From NCBI GenBank assembly GCA_031259805.1, contig JAIRKX010000173.1, forward strand, positions 1 to 7,294: a stretch of DNA of 7,294 nt, read 5' to 3'. The stretch comes from Prevotellaceae bacterium (GTDB lineage: Bacteria; Bacteroidota; Bacteroidia; Bacteroidales; UBA932). A model generated the notes under the pieces. The model was not told the origin of the DNA. It saw nothing but the letters and a program-made list of their open reading frames with translations, and did not search any database. Made by a program: the position numbers and the translations under genes. Shown piece by piece: positions 1 to 6,891 of the stretch; position 1 is the first letter of the stretch, and each line of letters opens with the position of its first letter.

Positions 1-69
1 TATGCACACTGCAAATATAGGATGACGCGCTTCGGACTTCGTCCTCGCCATGACGATTGGCGCGCCAGC

Positions 70-104
70 TAACAATTAACAATTAACAATTAACAATTAA
101 CCAT
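70..104. repeat. 7-bp tandem repeat (TAACAAT)
   Basis: There are four perfect copies of TAACAAT (70-97) and a fifth copy with one changed base (98-104). The same unit appears in reverse complement at 236-249 (GTTAATT twice), and a related ATTAATC doublet is at 6404-6417. Such simple units vary easily in copy number by replication slippage. Confidence 0.9.
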
Positions 105-148
105 TATTATTCCCCTACGTGGAACTTGCGCCGCAAGGCATCAAATTA

Positions 149-175
149 ATCACAAAAATCACAAGAATCAAAGTT
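149..175. repeat. 9-bp imperfect tandem repeat
   Basis: There are three successive units, ATCACAAAA, ATCACAAGA and ATCAAAGTT, with the third one decayed. No open reading frame uses it. It is probably part of a larger dispersed element, which is inference only. Confidence 0.65.
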
Positions 176-219
176 CAGACAATTGGGCGGGGTGGTGGCG
201 GTTTTTTCTATTGATATTG

Positions 220-267
220 TTCCCCTACGGGGAATGTTAATTGTTAATTCATTGTTCCCCGTGGGGG
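220..267. repeat. Pair of C-rich/G-rich palindromes
   Basis: TTCCCC-TAC-GGGGAA (220-234) is a perfect 6-bp stem with a TAC loop. CCCC-GT-GGGG (257-266) follows, separated by an inverted copy of the 7-bp repeat unit. A degenerate relative with the same TAC loop and one mismatch is at 110-124. No T-run follows any of them, so they do not look like terminators. They resemble REP-type intergenic palindromes. Confidence 0.7.
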
Positions 268-280
268 CTCCTCGCTAAGA

Positions 281-340
281 CGGAGCAATGAATCACCTCA
301 TCATTACATCATCACATATGTGTTAGATGCGTCAGCCCTG
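281..340 (+). repeat. 60-bp dispersed repeat, left copy
   Basis: This 60-bp block, from CGGAGCAATG to GTCAGCCCTG, recurs as its reverse complement at 7176-7235 with only two mismatches (left-copy positions 316 and 320). Similarity stops abruptly at the CAGCCCTG end. The block contains near-repeats of CATCAT and has no long coding potential. It sits about 60 bp upstream of the rpsF promoter. It is probably one member of a genome-wide repeat family; that cannot be confirmed from one window. Confidence 0.9.
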
Positions 341-376
341 ACTATTACTCATTGTTGGTTGCTCATTGAAAAAATC

Positions 377-415
377 TTTTCTCAATTCAAAAAAAAAGCC
401 TACCTTTGCACTCCT
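377..415 (+). promoter_or_regulatory. rpsF operon promoter (Bacteroidetes type)
   Basis: TACCTTTG at 401-408 matches the Bacteroidetes sigma-ABfr -7 consensus TAnnTTTG exactly. A T-rich TTTT at 377-380, 20 bp upstream, could stand in for the weakly conserved -33 TTTG. Transcription would start near 413-415, giving an A-rich leader of about 38 nt. The leader has no obvious Shine-Dalgarno sequence, which is normal in this phylum. It also has no evident S6:S18-binding stem with a CCG bulge. Confidence 0.7.
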
Positions 416-451
416 TTTGAAAAAAAATTAATAATAAACAAAAACAGAGTC

Positions 452-829
452 ATGTTAAAACAGTACGAAACCGTTTTCATTACAACTCCCGTTTTATCTG
501 ACAGCCAGGTAAAGGAAGCGGTAAAAAAGTATCGTGACTTCATCACCGACAATAACGGGATGATCGTCTACGAGGAAGACTGGGGTATGAGGAAGCTGGC
601 ATACCCAATTCAGAAAAAAACAACAGGGTTTTATTACCTGATTGAATTCCGTGCGGAACCTACTTTGATTGCAAAATTGGAAGTACAATATCGCCGCGAC
701 GAGCGTATTATACGCTATTTGACCTTCAGCATGGATAAACATGCTGTCGAGTATGCCGAGAAACGCCGGAACTCCGCCAAAAAAGCCGGGGAACAGGCCG
801 AAAAACCAATAACTAAAAGTGAGGAATAA
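452..829 (+). CDS. rpsF: 30S ribosomal protein S6
   Basis: S6 is a component of the central domain (platform) of the 30S subunit, where it binds 16S rRNA as a heterodimer with S18. The 125-residue product begins MLKQYETVFI and carries the S6 signature around W44 (WGMRKLAYPI, 44-53), then GFYYLIEF (59-66) and RRDERIIRYL (81-90). It ends in a charged Lys/Glu tail (104-125). The ATG at 452 is chosen because S6 homology starts there. The frame stays open upstream to a GTG at 320, but that extension would add 44 unrelated residues, starts inside the 60-bp repeat, and lies largely upstream of the promoter. This is the first gene of the rpsF-rpsR-rplI operon, with rpsR starting 2 bp after its stop codon. 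Confidence 0.97.
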   Translation: MLKQYETVFITTPVLSDSQVKEAVKKYRDFITDNNGMIVYEEDWGMRKLAYPIQKKTTGFYYLIEFRAEPTLIAKLEVQYRRDERIIRYLTFSMDKHAVEYAEKRRNSAKKAGEQAEKPITKSEE

Positions 830-831
830 CG

Positions 832-1107
832 ATGAGTGCAGCACAAATACCCAACGAAGTTCGCTTTCTAAATCCGCCGTCGGTCGATTTGAAAAGGAAA
901 AAATATTGTCGCTTTAAAAAGGCCGGCATCAAGTACGTCGATTATAAAGACGCCGAATTTTTGAAGAAATTTCTCAATGAACAGGGTAAAATCTTACCTC
1001 GCCGCCTGACGGGGAATTCATTGAAATTTCAGCACAAAGTGTCGCAGGCCATCAAACGCGCCCGCCATCTGGCTTTGTTGCCATACGTAACCGATTTGTT
1101 GAAATAA
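832..1107 (+). CDS. rpsR: 30S ribosomal protein S18
   Basis: S18 is the partner of S6 on the 30S platform. The 91-residue product shows the S18 core: KKYCRFKKAG (23-32), YVDYKD (35-40), then LPRRLTGNSLKFQHKV (55-70) and AIKRARHLALLPY (73-85), which are the rRNA-binding and C-terminal helix motifs. Length is normal for the Bacteroidetes, and only a single Cys (C26) is present, so no zinc-binding set is seen. The start lies 2 bp after the rpsF stop codon, and GAGGAA at 821-826, inside the end of rpsF, can act as the ribosome binding site, so translation is probably coupled. Confidence 0.97.
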   Translation: MSAAQIPNEVRFLNPPSVDLKRKKYCRFKKAGIKYVDYKDAEFLKKFLNEQGKILPRRLTGNSLKFQHKVSQAIKRARHLALLPYVTDLLK

Positions 1108-1124
1108 TCAGAGGAGGAAATGCA

Positions 1125-1574
1125 ATGGAAATTATCTTAAAACAGGATGTCGCCCATTTGGGCCAGAAAGATGATATAGTAACCGTACGCAACGGTTACG
1201 CCGTCAATTTCCTTATCCCGAAAGGATATGCGACGCTGGCTACCGAATCGGCGAAAAAGATTCACGCGGAAAATATCCGACAACGGGCGCATAAGGAAGC
1301 TAAAATTAAGCGGTCGGCGCAAGAACAGGCCGCTCTAATAGATGGTATCACTATACAAATCGGCACGAAAGTGAGCAGTACCGGAAGAATTTTCGGTTCG
1401 GTCAATAACATTCAACTTGCCGATGCGTTAGCCGCCAAAGGATTTGATGTCGACCGCCGGAATATTACTATTGTCGGCGAAGAACATGTCAAGGAAATAG
1501 GTGTCTACGAAGCCGAAATCAAATTGCATCGTGATATTAAAGCGCGTTTCAAATTTGAAATTACTGCGGAGTAA
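1125..1574 (+). CDS. rplI: 50S ribosomal protein L9
   Basis: L9 binds domain V of 23S rRNA through its N-terminal domain and reaches out from the 50S subunit through a long helix. The 149-residue product has the N-domain (MEIILKQDVAHLG, then VRNGYAVNFLIPKGYA at 21-36), a charged connecting helix (about 41-75) and the C-domain with GRIFGSV (87-93) and IKLHRDI (132-138). The usual VKPGYARNFLIP signature reads VRNGYAVNFLIP here, a mild variant. A strong Shine-Dalgarno sequence, GAGGAGG (1111-1117), precedes the ATG at 1125; another ATG at 1120 is out of frame. It lies 17 bp after rpsR and is the last gene of the operon, followed by a strong terminator. Confidence 0.97.
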   Translation: MEIILKQDVAHLGQKDDIVTVRNGYAVNFLIPKGYATLATESAKKIHAENIRQRAHKEAKIKRSAQEQAALIDGITIQIGTKVSSTGRIFGSVNNIQLADALAAKGFDVDRRNITIVGEEHVKEIGVYEAEIKLHRDIKARFKFEITAE

Positions 1575-1611
1575 GTCTTGCAAGCACGCTTGTAGAGGAC
1601 GTAAAAGAAGG

Positions 1612-1649
1612 AAAGTCGCGGCAACGGGTTTGCCGCGACTTTTTTGTTT
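1612..1649 (+). terminator. Intrinsic terminator after rplI
   Basis: A perfect 13-bp stem (AAAGTCGCGGCAA at 1612-1624 pairing with 1630-1642) with a CGGGT loop runs into a T-tract (1640-1645). It ends the ribosomal protein operon. Read on the minus strand, the same stem is followed by a pyrimidine-rich stretch (TTTCCTTCTTTT), so it may also stop the convergent glycogen operon, though less efficiently. Confidence 0.9.
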
Positions 1650-1650
1650 G

Positions 1651-1733
1651 CCTGCGGCCTTCGGCAGGTGCAGGGCGTAAGGCGTACCGTTGCAACTTTA
1701 TTTTTGGACTTAGCGTCTGGGAAAGGCCTCCGG
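1651..1733. other. Gap between convergent operons with a weak hairpin
   Basis: Between the terminator and the end of the GH57 gene there is only a weak 5-bp hairpin (CCTGC at 1651-1655 with GCAGG at 1664-1668). No T-run follows it on either strand, and no gene or other signal was seen. Confidence 0.4.
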
Positions 1734-3074
1734 TTATTTTTTCTTTGGAGTTGCCGCTTTTTTAACGACTGCTCTTTTAGCGGGAGTTGTCGTTTTTTTA
1801 GCTGCCGTTTTTTTGACGACTGCTTTTTTGGCAGGCGCGGCTTTTGTTTTTGCAGGTTTCTGTTCTTCAACGGCGTCTTCTATCGTACTTTTTTCAACGT
1901 GGTTATCCACACGAATAGCGAAATCGCTTAATATATTCATGTAATTGATGAATGCTTCGTAGGGCGTAGCATAGGGGTTGAAGTATTTGTGTACCGCGCC
2001 GTCGGAGAAGAATTTCGTGCACATGTAGTAGAAATGGTCACTTGCTTGCAGGCAGCGGAATTCATGCAGCAGGTCGGTGTCGTGGATTTTTTCCGATAGT
2101 TTGTAAAGTTGCGTAAATGCTTCGTTTTGCAGTTCGTTGCCAAGCCATGCGCTGGTATCGCGTTCTTCGTCGGCCCACGAGATGGGGTAGGGAACGTGTA
2201 GGGGCGCTACCGGCAAGTGCTTTTGCGCGGTTTCGGTCGAGGTGAGGAATGCAAAGTCGGAGCGGGCGAAAAGTTGTTCCGGCAGGTGACGGAAGAAAGC
2301 GAAAATGCCTGTCTCGGCGGGCTGGTGCTCGCCGAATGTTTCATAGTCCATAAACAGATTGATGATGTCGCCTTTGGATGTAGCGTCGATCAGCCAGTCT
2401 GCGTATTTTTCGGCGGTGAGCGGCCACTGGTCCCATGCGCGGTTGGAGAAGCGGAAGGCGATGTCGTCGCTGAGGCGGTAGTTTTTCAGCAGTAGCTTCA
2501 GTTTAGGACGGTAGGGATTGGTGTAGATAAAGTTGGGGCTTTTCCATCCCAGTACGTGACGTGCGCCTTCGATGAGCATGGTGGTGTAGCCCATGTCGGC
2601 GACCTGCCGGCCGATGTCGTCCGAATAAATCAGTTCGGTGTTACGGAACGCGACCGGTGTTTGCCCGAAATAGTTTTCAATGGTCTTTTTGTGTTCCTGC
2701 ACCTGCGCTTTAAATTCGGTAGGGTTTTGCAGCGATGCCAGCGAGTGTGAGTATGTTTCCGAAAGTAGTTCTATGCTTCCGGTTTGGGCAAGTTCACGGA
2801 AACTGTCCAGCACTTCGGGGGCGTATTTTTCAAATTGTTCTATTGCCATGCCCGATATTGAGAAGCTGATTTTAAATGCTTGTCCGTGCTCGCTGATCAG
2901 TTCCATGAGCACGCGGTTCATAGGGAGGTAGCACCGGGTAGCTACTTTGCGCATGATTGTGCGGTTGGCAAACTCGTCGTAATAGTCGTGCTTCAGTCCG
3001 ATATCGAAGAAGCGGTATTGGCGTAGCCGCAACGGTTGGTGTACCTGAAAGTAGAGGCATATTGTTTTATTCAT
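1734..3074 (-). CDS. GH57-family alpha-amylase / alpha-glucan hydrolase with a basic C-terminal tail
   Basis: This is a glycoside hydrolase family 57 enzyme, expected to cut or transfer alpha-1,4-glucan chains in cytoplasmic glycogen metabolism. The conserved GH57 regions are visible in order: YFQVHQPLR with H12 (8-16), GSIELLSETYSHSL (99-112), FRNTELIYSD with the likely nucleophile E147 (143-152), FMDYETFGEHQ with the likely acid/base D243 (241-251), and SWADEERDTSAWLGNELQ (299-316). The catalytic part ends near residue 395. Residues 405-446 form a Lys/Ala/Pro/Thr-rich tail that includes two copies of a 17-residue unit (414-430 and 431-446). There is no signal peptide. The ATG at 3074 puts HQP at residues 12-14, as the family requires. 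It is third in the operon, 24 bp after the glycosyltransferase. The exact activity (hydrolase, transferase or branching) cannot be told from sequence alone. Confidence 0.93.
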   Translation of the reverse strand: MNKTICLYFQVHQPLRLRQYRFFDIGLKHDYYDEFANRTIMRKVATRCYLPMNRVLMELISEHGQAFKISFSISGMAIEQFEKYAPEVLDSFRELAQTGSIELLSETYSHSLASLQNPTEFKAQVQEHKKTIENYFGQTPVAFRNTELIYSDDIGRQVADMGYTTMLIEGARHVLGWKSPNFIYTNPYRPKLKLLLKNYRLSDDIAFRFSNRAWDQWPLTAEKYADWLIDATSKGDIINLFMDYETFGEHQPAETGIFAFFRHLPEQLFARSDFAFLTSTETAQKHLPVAPLHVPYPISWADEERDTSAWLGNELQNEAFTQLYKLSEKIHDTDLLHEFRCLQASDHFYYMCTKFFSDGAVHKYFNPYATPYEAFINYMNILSDFAIRVDNHVEKSTIEDAVEEQKPAKTKAAPAKKAVVKKTAAKKTTTPAKRAVVKKAATPKKK

Positions 3075-3098
3075 AACCCGTAGATTTTAGTGTCTTTT

Positions 3099-4376
3099 TT
3101 ATAATATGTTTTTGTATATGTTTACGACTTGCCGGGCGGCGTTGTCCCATTTCAACGCATTGACTTCTTCAAGTCCGCAGCGGGTGGCCATTTGCGAGAG
3201 CGCGGGGTAGGCCAGCAGTCCGTACATGGCGTCGGCCAGTGCGTTGACGTCCCAGAAATCAATTTTGATAGCATATTTCAGCACTTCGGCTACTCCGGAT
3301 TGTTTGGAGATAATCGTCGGTACATTCGAGCGCATTGCTTCGAGCGGTGAGATGCCGAATGGTTCGGACACCGACGGCATTACATAGACGTCGCTGTGTG
3401 AGAACATGCGCGGTACGTCGGCGCCATGCAAAAAGCCGGTGAAGTGGAAATGGGTGGCAATGCCCAGTTTCGCTACGCGGCGGATGGAGCGGTTTAGCAT
3501 GTCGCCGCTGCCGGCCATTACAAATCGTACGTTCGGGTAGCTTTTCAGCACTTTCCCTGCGGCTTCGATAAAGTATTCGGGGCCTTTCTGGAAGGTGATG
3601 CGTCCGAGGAAGGTGACTACTTTTTCTTTGACGCCGCGTGTTTCGTGATTTTCTGCAAAGTGGTCGAAGTCGACGGCGTTGTGGACGGTTACTACTTTGG
3701 TCGGGTCGATGCCGTATTTTGTAATCACCGTATTTCGTGTCAGATTGCTGACGGTAATGACGCAGTCGGCGGCTTGCATGCCCATTTGTTCGATGTCGTA
3801 GACGGTTTGGTTGATATTTTCGCCGCTGCGGTCGAATTCTGTGGCGTGGACGTGTACGACGAGCGGTTTGCCCGATACTCGTTTGGCGGCTACGCCGGCG
3901 GCATAGGTCAACCAGTCGTGCGCATGAATGACGTCAAATGATTGCTGCATGGCTATCGAGGCGGCTACGATGGCATATCGTGCGACTTCTTCCATCAGGT
4001 TGCTGCCGTATTTGCCCGAGAATTGGTATTTGTTCTGAAAGCTAATTGTAGAGTGGCTTTCGCCGGCTTTGTAGCTTTCGTTCACGATTTTTTCAAATTC
4101 TTCGGGGCCGACGTAGGGGATCAGGTTGGAGCCGATTTCGAGGAAATTGATTCGTTTCCAAAACTCCGAGATGGCGGTAATGTTTGTAAACATTTCGACG
4201 TCGCTGGCGTTTAGAATTCGCGCGGAGCGCTGGTCTTCGTCGCCTGTTGCGCGCGGCATTACAAATAGTACATCGACCTGATGTTTGGCCAGTCCTTTTG
4301 TCAGTCCGTAGCAGGCAGTGCCCAATCCGCCGGCAATGTGCGGCGGAAATTCCCATCCAAACATTAGTACTTTCAT
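3099..4376 (-). CDS. GT4/GT5-type glycosyltransferase, probable glycogen synthase
   Basis: This is a GT-B fold retaining glycosyltransferase of 425 residues. The N-terminal domain opens with MKVLMFGWEFPPHIAGGLG, the sugar-nucleotide/acceptor loop, and contains FDVIHAHDWLT (147-157). The C-terminal domain carries the phosphate-binding GRITFQKGPEYFIEA (258-272; R259 and K264) and the E-X7-E motif EPFGISPLE (E338, E346). GT5 glycogen synthases normally have KTGGL near the N-terminus; here it is IAGGLG, so the GT4/GT5 assignment and the donor sugar (ADP- or UDP-glucose) are open. The frame extends 19 codons upstream to 4433, but the ATG at 4376 is preferred: homology starts there, and it overlaps the debranching gene stop as ATGA, a standard coupling arrangement. 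Its neighbours, a debranching enzyme and a GH57 amylase, argue strongly for a role in storage glucan synthesis. Confidence 0.92.
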   Translation of the reverse strand: MKVLMFGWEFPPHIAGGLGTACYGLTKGLAKHQVDVLFVMPRATGDEDQRSARILNASDVEMFTNITAISEFWKRINFLEIGSNLIPYVGPEEFEKIVNESYKAGESHSTISFQNKYQFSGKYGSNLMEEVARYAIVAASIAMQQSFDVIHAHDWLTYAAGVAAKRVSGKPLVVHVHATEFDRSGENINQTVYDIEQMGMQAADCVITVSNLTRNTVITKYGIDPTKVVTVHNAVDFDHFAENHETRGVKEKVVTFLGRITFQKGPEYFIEAAGKVLKSYPNVRFVMAGSGDMLNRSIRRVAKLGIATHFHFTGFLHGADVPRMFSHSDVYVMPSVSEPFGISPLEAMRSNVPTIISKQSGVAEVLKYAIKIDFWDVNALADAMYGLLAYPALSQMATRCGLEEVNALKWDNAARQVVNIYKNIL

Positions 4377-6322
4377 AGGGTTTCGTATTTTTCGATAAGT
4401 TTCATACTGCGTAAGATTTCGGCGACGCTCCATGCTTGCGAGATGCAGCCGTTGGGAGTGTGCGGCGGGTCGCCGTCGTAGATTTCGGCGATGGAGCAGA
4501 GGCCGTAGACGGTCATGTCTTCCTCAAAGCCGGCGACTATTTCTTTGGCCGTCGGGAGAAATTGTTTGCCGTAGAGGCGAAAGTTTGCTTCGATGTATGC
4601 GCCCAGTAACCATGGCCATACTGTTCCTTGGTGGTAGGCGTTGTCGCGCACCGGCTGGCTGCCTTCGTAACGGCTTTTGTACAGGGGGTTTTTGGGCGCC
4701 AGCGTACGTAGGCCTTTCGGCGTGAGCAATTCGTTTTCGATGGCTCGCAGTACGTCGCGTTTTGTTTCGTCGGAGATGGGGCTGTAGGGCAGCGAGCAGG
4801 CGAATACCTGATTGGGGCGCGTGAAGATGTTCTGTCCTTCTTCGCCTACATAATCGGCCAGATGCTTGCGGACGGCCGACCAGAATGTAGGCAGGTAATT
4901 CTTTTCGATCAATGCCGGCAGGTGTTCCCATTCGGCGACGAAGGCTGCGTCGTTGTATTCTTTGGCCAATGACAGGGTGTAGCAAATAGCGTTATACCAG
5001 AGGGCATTGATTTCGACTTGATAGCCCGAGCGCGGTGTTACCGGTATGCCGTGTACAATAGCGTCCATCCACGTTAACGCCTTGCCTGTTTCTTCGGCCC
5101 AGATGAGGCCGTTATCGTGCATGCGGATATTTGTCAGCGTGCCGTTGCGGTAGGTACGGAGGATGTTTTTCATGGGATTGCCGTAGTCGTTCCATACTTG
5201 TAAGCGCAAGTTGGTTTCTGCCGCATATTGCTGGATTGTCCAGAAGTACCATAGCGGCGCGTCTACTGAGTTGTAGGCTGCCGTAGCGCCTGTTCCGATG
5301 TTGGGGAACAGGCCTCCGGACAGTTCTTTCGACAGTGTGTCGAGCGCTTCCTTGCAGGCTCGTGGATTGTTGTTCGCCGCCAGTGTAAGTCCGGGCAGGG
5401 AGATGAATGTGTCGCGTCCCCAACGTCCGAACCATGGGTATCCGGCTACGATGTCCGTCCCGCCGTTGCGCTGTACGATAAACTGCGAGGCCGATACTTT
5501 CAGGCAGTTTTCGTAGCTGTCGCGCGATGGGCGTGAGGCCAGTTGTTGTTCGAATTTCCGTTTCAACTGTGTGGGCTTTTGCTCGTCTACCGAGGCGGAA
5601 AAGAGAATGCTGTCGCCTTTTTTGATGGGTAGTTCAAAGTATCCGGGGGTAAACAGGTCTTCGAGATATTCGTAGCCGCGCCGTCGTTCTTCGCGATATT
5701 CGACGTTATAGTACCAGTCGGGGCATGCTACGAAGTCGTTGGCTTTGTTCAGTTGCATGTGTAGCGACGGGAAGCCGTTGTATAGTTTTGATTTGATGCC
5801 GGTAGGGATAGGCTGGTAGCGGGTATCGGCTACCATATTGGCTTTGCTTAGCGCATGGATATTCCGGTAGGCGAGGAAGGGTTTTAGTCGCAACGTTGTA
5901 GGCGAATGGGCATCGAGGAGGGTATAGCGTATCAGGATTCCGTCTTCGTTGTGTATGAGCAGGATTTCCTTACGTAGCGCCACTCCTCCGACCTGATAGG
6001 TTATAGTTGCCACCGGTTCGTAGGCAAAGTCGACGATATATTTGTGTCCCCGCGGTTCATAGACGCCCGGGAAGGAGTGGATGCCGAGGTTAAACGATTG
6101 CCCGTGCTGTACCACTGTTTCGTCAAGCGAGGAAAGCAGTACGTGATTTTCGTTGTCAAACTCTTCGATGGGCACCACCAGCAATCCGTGGTACTTTCGG
6201 GTATTGCAGCACACAATGGTAGAACTGGTATATCCGCCCGTACGGGTCGTTGCAAGCATTTCCCGTTCAAGGGAGTATTCGAGGTTTACTAACTTCGTTT
6301 TGTTGAATTCTAAATAAGCCAT
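4373..6322 (-). CDS. Glycogen debranching enzyme (amylo-alpha-1,6-glucosidase, GH133-like)
   Basis: This is a two-domain debranching enzyme of 649 residues that removes alpha-1,6-linked glucose from glycogen. The N-terminal GDE domain (about 15-240) contains TGGYTSSTIVCCNTRKYHGLLV (split at 28-49) and LDETV. The C-terminal (alpha/alpha)6 barrel (about 270-640) has GYPWFGRWGRDTFISLPG (294-311), TWMDA (417-421), YQVEINALWYN (434-444), NAYHQGTVWPWLLGAY (561-576) and a final EIYDGDPP...GCISQAWSVAE segment (613-635). Acidic residues in the WGRD and TWMD motifs are catalytic candidates; I do not assign them individually. The ATG at 6322 (MAYLEF) is preferred over a TTG at 6352, which would overlap the candidate promoter. 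There is no signal peptide, so it should be cytoplasmic. It is first in the operon and its TGA overlaps the next gene's ATG. Confidence 0.93.
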   Translation of the reverse strand: MAYLEFNKTKLVNLEYSLEREMLATTRTGGYTSSTIVCCNTRKYHGLLVVPIEEFDNENHVLLSSLDETVVQHGQSFNLGIHSFPGVYEPRGHKYIVDFAYEPVATITYQVGGVALRKEILLIHNEDGILIRYTLLDAHSPTTLRLKPFLAYRNIHALSKANMVADTRYQPIPTGIKSKLYNGFPSLHMQLNKANDFVACPDWYYNVEYREERRRGYEYLEDLFTPGYFELPIKKGDSILFSASVDEQKPTQLKRKFEQQLASRPSRDSYENCLKVSASQFIVQRNGGTDIVAGYPWFGRWGRDTFISLPGLTLAANNNPRACKEALDTLSKELSGGLFPNIGTGATAAYNSVDAPLWYFWTIQQYAAETNLRLQVWNDYGNPMKNILRTYRNGTLTNIRMHDNGLIWAEETGKALTWMDAIVHGIPVTPRSGYQVEINALWYNAICYTLSLAKEYNDAAFVAEWEHLPALIEKNYLPTFWSAVRKHLADYVGEEGQNIFTRPNQVFACSLPYSPISDETKRDVLRAIENELLTPKGLRTLAPKNPLYKSRYEGSQPVRDNAYHQGTVWPWLLGAYIEANFRLYGKQFLPTAKEIVAGFEEDMTVYGLCSIAEIYDGDPPHTPNGCISQAWSVAEILRSMKLIEKYETL

Positions 6323-6342
6323 GATATTATACTGGTTAAAAA

Positions 6343-6356
6343 AACGCTGCAAGATA
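6343..6356 (-). promoter_or_regulatory. Candidate promoter of the glycogen operon
   Basis: On the minus strand, TATCTTG (6356-6350) resembles the Bacteroidetes -7 box TAnnTTTG with one mismatch and would start transcription about 20 nt upstream of the debranching gene ATG. No clear TTTG lies at the -33 position, so the call is weak. It is the best candidate in the 100 bp upstream. Confidence 0.35.
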
Positions 6357-6403
6357 CTAATTTATTTTGGATTGTCCATGAAGAATTGTTATCTTTTTTA
6401 AAA

Positions 6404-6417
6404 ATTAATCATTAATC
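6404..6417. repeat. Direct repeat ATTAATC x2
   Basis: There are two perfect adjacent copies of a 7-bp unit in the AT-rich leader region upstream of the glycogen operon. It lies about 50 bp upstream of the candidate -7 box, so it could be a regulator site or just simple-sequence drift. Confidence 0.5.
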
Positions 6418-6541
6418 ACTGTTATACTTCCATGTGGCTGTTTGTAGTTGCCTGTAGGGGAGCTATAAAGGACGCTGCTTTGTGCCGAACCGAATCGGGA
6501 GGATTACTTTGTGTGAATCGGAGGGGAAGTCGGCAGGTACA

Positions 6542-6852
6542 ATGAGCATGACTTTCGACGGGTCGTTCAGCAAAATCGACGATTACACTGTTTTTTTCTA
6601 CCATAAGCAAAAAGTAGTAGAAGAAATAAGGGCCGGATTAAGTGTAAACGAAGGTAGCCGGAAGTGTAGAATAAAAGGAGCTAATACGGTAAGGTACTGG
6701 CGGGCATTGATCAGGAGGCATTAAAAAAACATCGGATTGCCACCATTGGGCAATATTGCAGCGGAAGGAGGTGTAGTGTGAGCGCATTGTGTAGATATTT
6801 TAAGAATCGCCGGCAAGCAGTTACCCTAAGTACCGATTTTCAGCCCGACTGA
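6542..6852 (+). pseudogene. Broken IS3-type transposase remnant
   Basis: The ATG at 6542 opens a 60-residue frame that ends at a TAA at 6722-6724. Residues 20-54 look like the helix-turn-helix of an IS3-type OrfA: YHKQKVVEEIRAGLSV, then EGSRKCRIKGANTVRYW, matching the usual pattern of a basic helix followed by IKGxxTVxxW. After the stop, the frame shifted by two bases (6685-6852) reads on, and SVSALCRYFKNRRQA within it resembles the N-terminus of IS3 OrfB (LCRxFGxSRQAYY). The linking coiled coil of OrfA and the DDE catalytic domain are absent. I take this as a transposase reduced by deletion and frameshift. I do not see convincing terminal inverted repeats. A chance resemblance in the second half is possible. 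Confidence 0.5.
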
Positions 6853-6891
6853 ATATCATCATCGGGCGGCATAGAAAAAAAGAGATATACG

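Larger units (their letters stand above)
1..280. repeat. Non-coding mosaic of short intergenic repeats
   Basis: I see no gene in this stretch. It is built from short repeated pieces: a GC-rich segment at 22-66 with a small GGAC-TTC-GTCC hairpin, a 7-bp tandem repeat at 70-104, C-rich/G-rich palindromes at 110-124, 220-234 and 257-266, a hairpin CTTGC-GCC-GCAAG at 125-137, and a 9-bp tandem repeat at 149-175. The 7-bp unit recurs inverted at 236-249. The pieces look like dispersed intergenic elements that have accumulated next to one another. No promoter, RNA gene or coding signal was found here. Confidence 0.7.

Noticed and set aside
70..175. A short CRISPR array
   Set aside because: The units are only 7 or 9 bp, directly adjacent and without spacers; they are simple tandem repeats.
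409..451. S6:S18 autoregulatory leader RNA upstream of rpsF
   Set aside because: The leader after the likely start site is only about 38 nt, A-rich, and has no stable stem or CCG-containing bulge.
1644..1931. Plus-strand frame rich in Cys and Phe
   Set aside because: It is the antisense of the Lys/Ala-rich GH57 tail (AAA/GCC codons read backwards); it has no homology-like pattern of its own.
4377..4433. N-terminal 19-residue extension of the glycosyltransferase
   Set aside because: It overlaps the debranching gene in another frame, and family homology starts at MKVLMFGWEF with an ATGA coupling.
6323..6352. TTG start giving ten more residues on the debranching enzyme
   Set aside because: It overlaps the candidate -7 box, and the sequence MQRFFNQYNI is unlike the family; MAYLEF is the better start.
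6422..6610. Minus-strand 62-codon frame
   Set aside because: It lies antisense to the transposase remnant and shows no recognisable motif or ribosome binding site.
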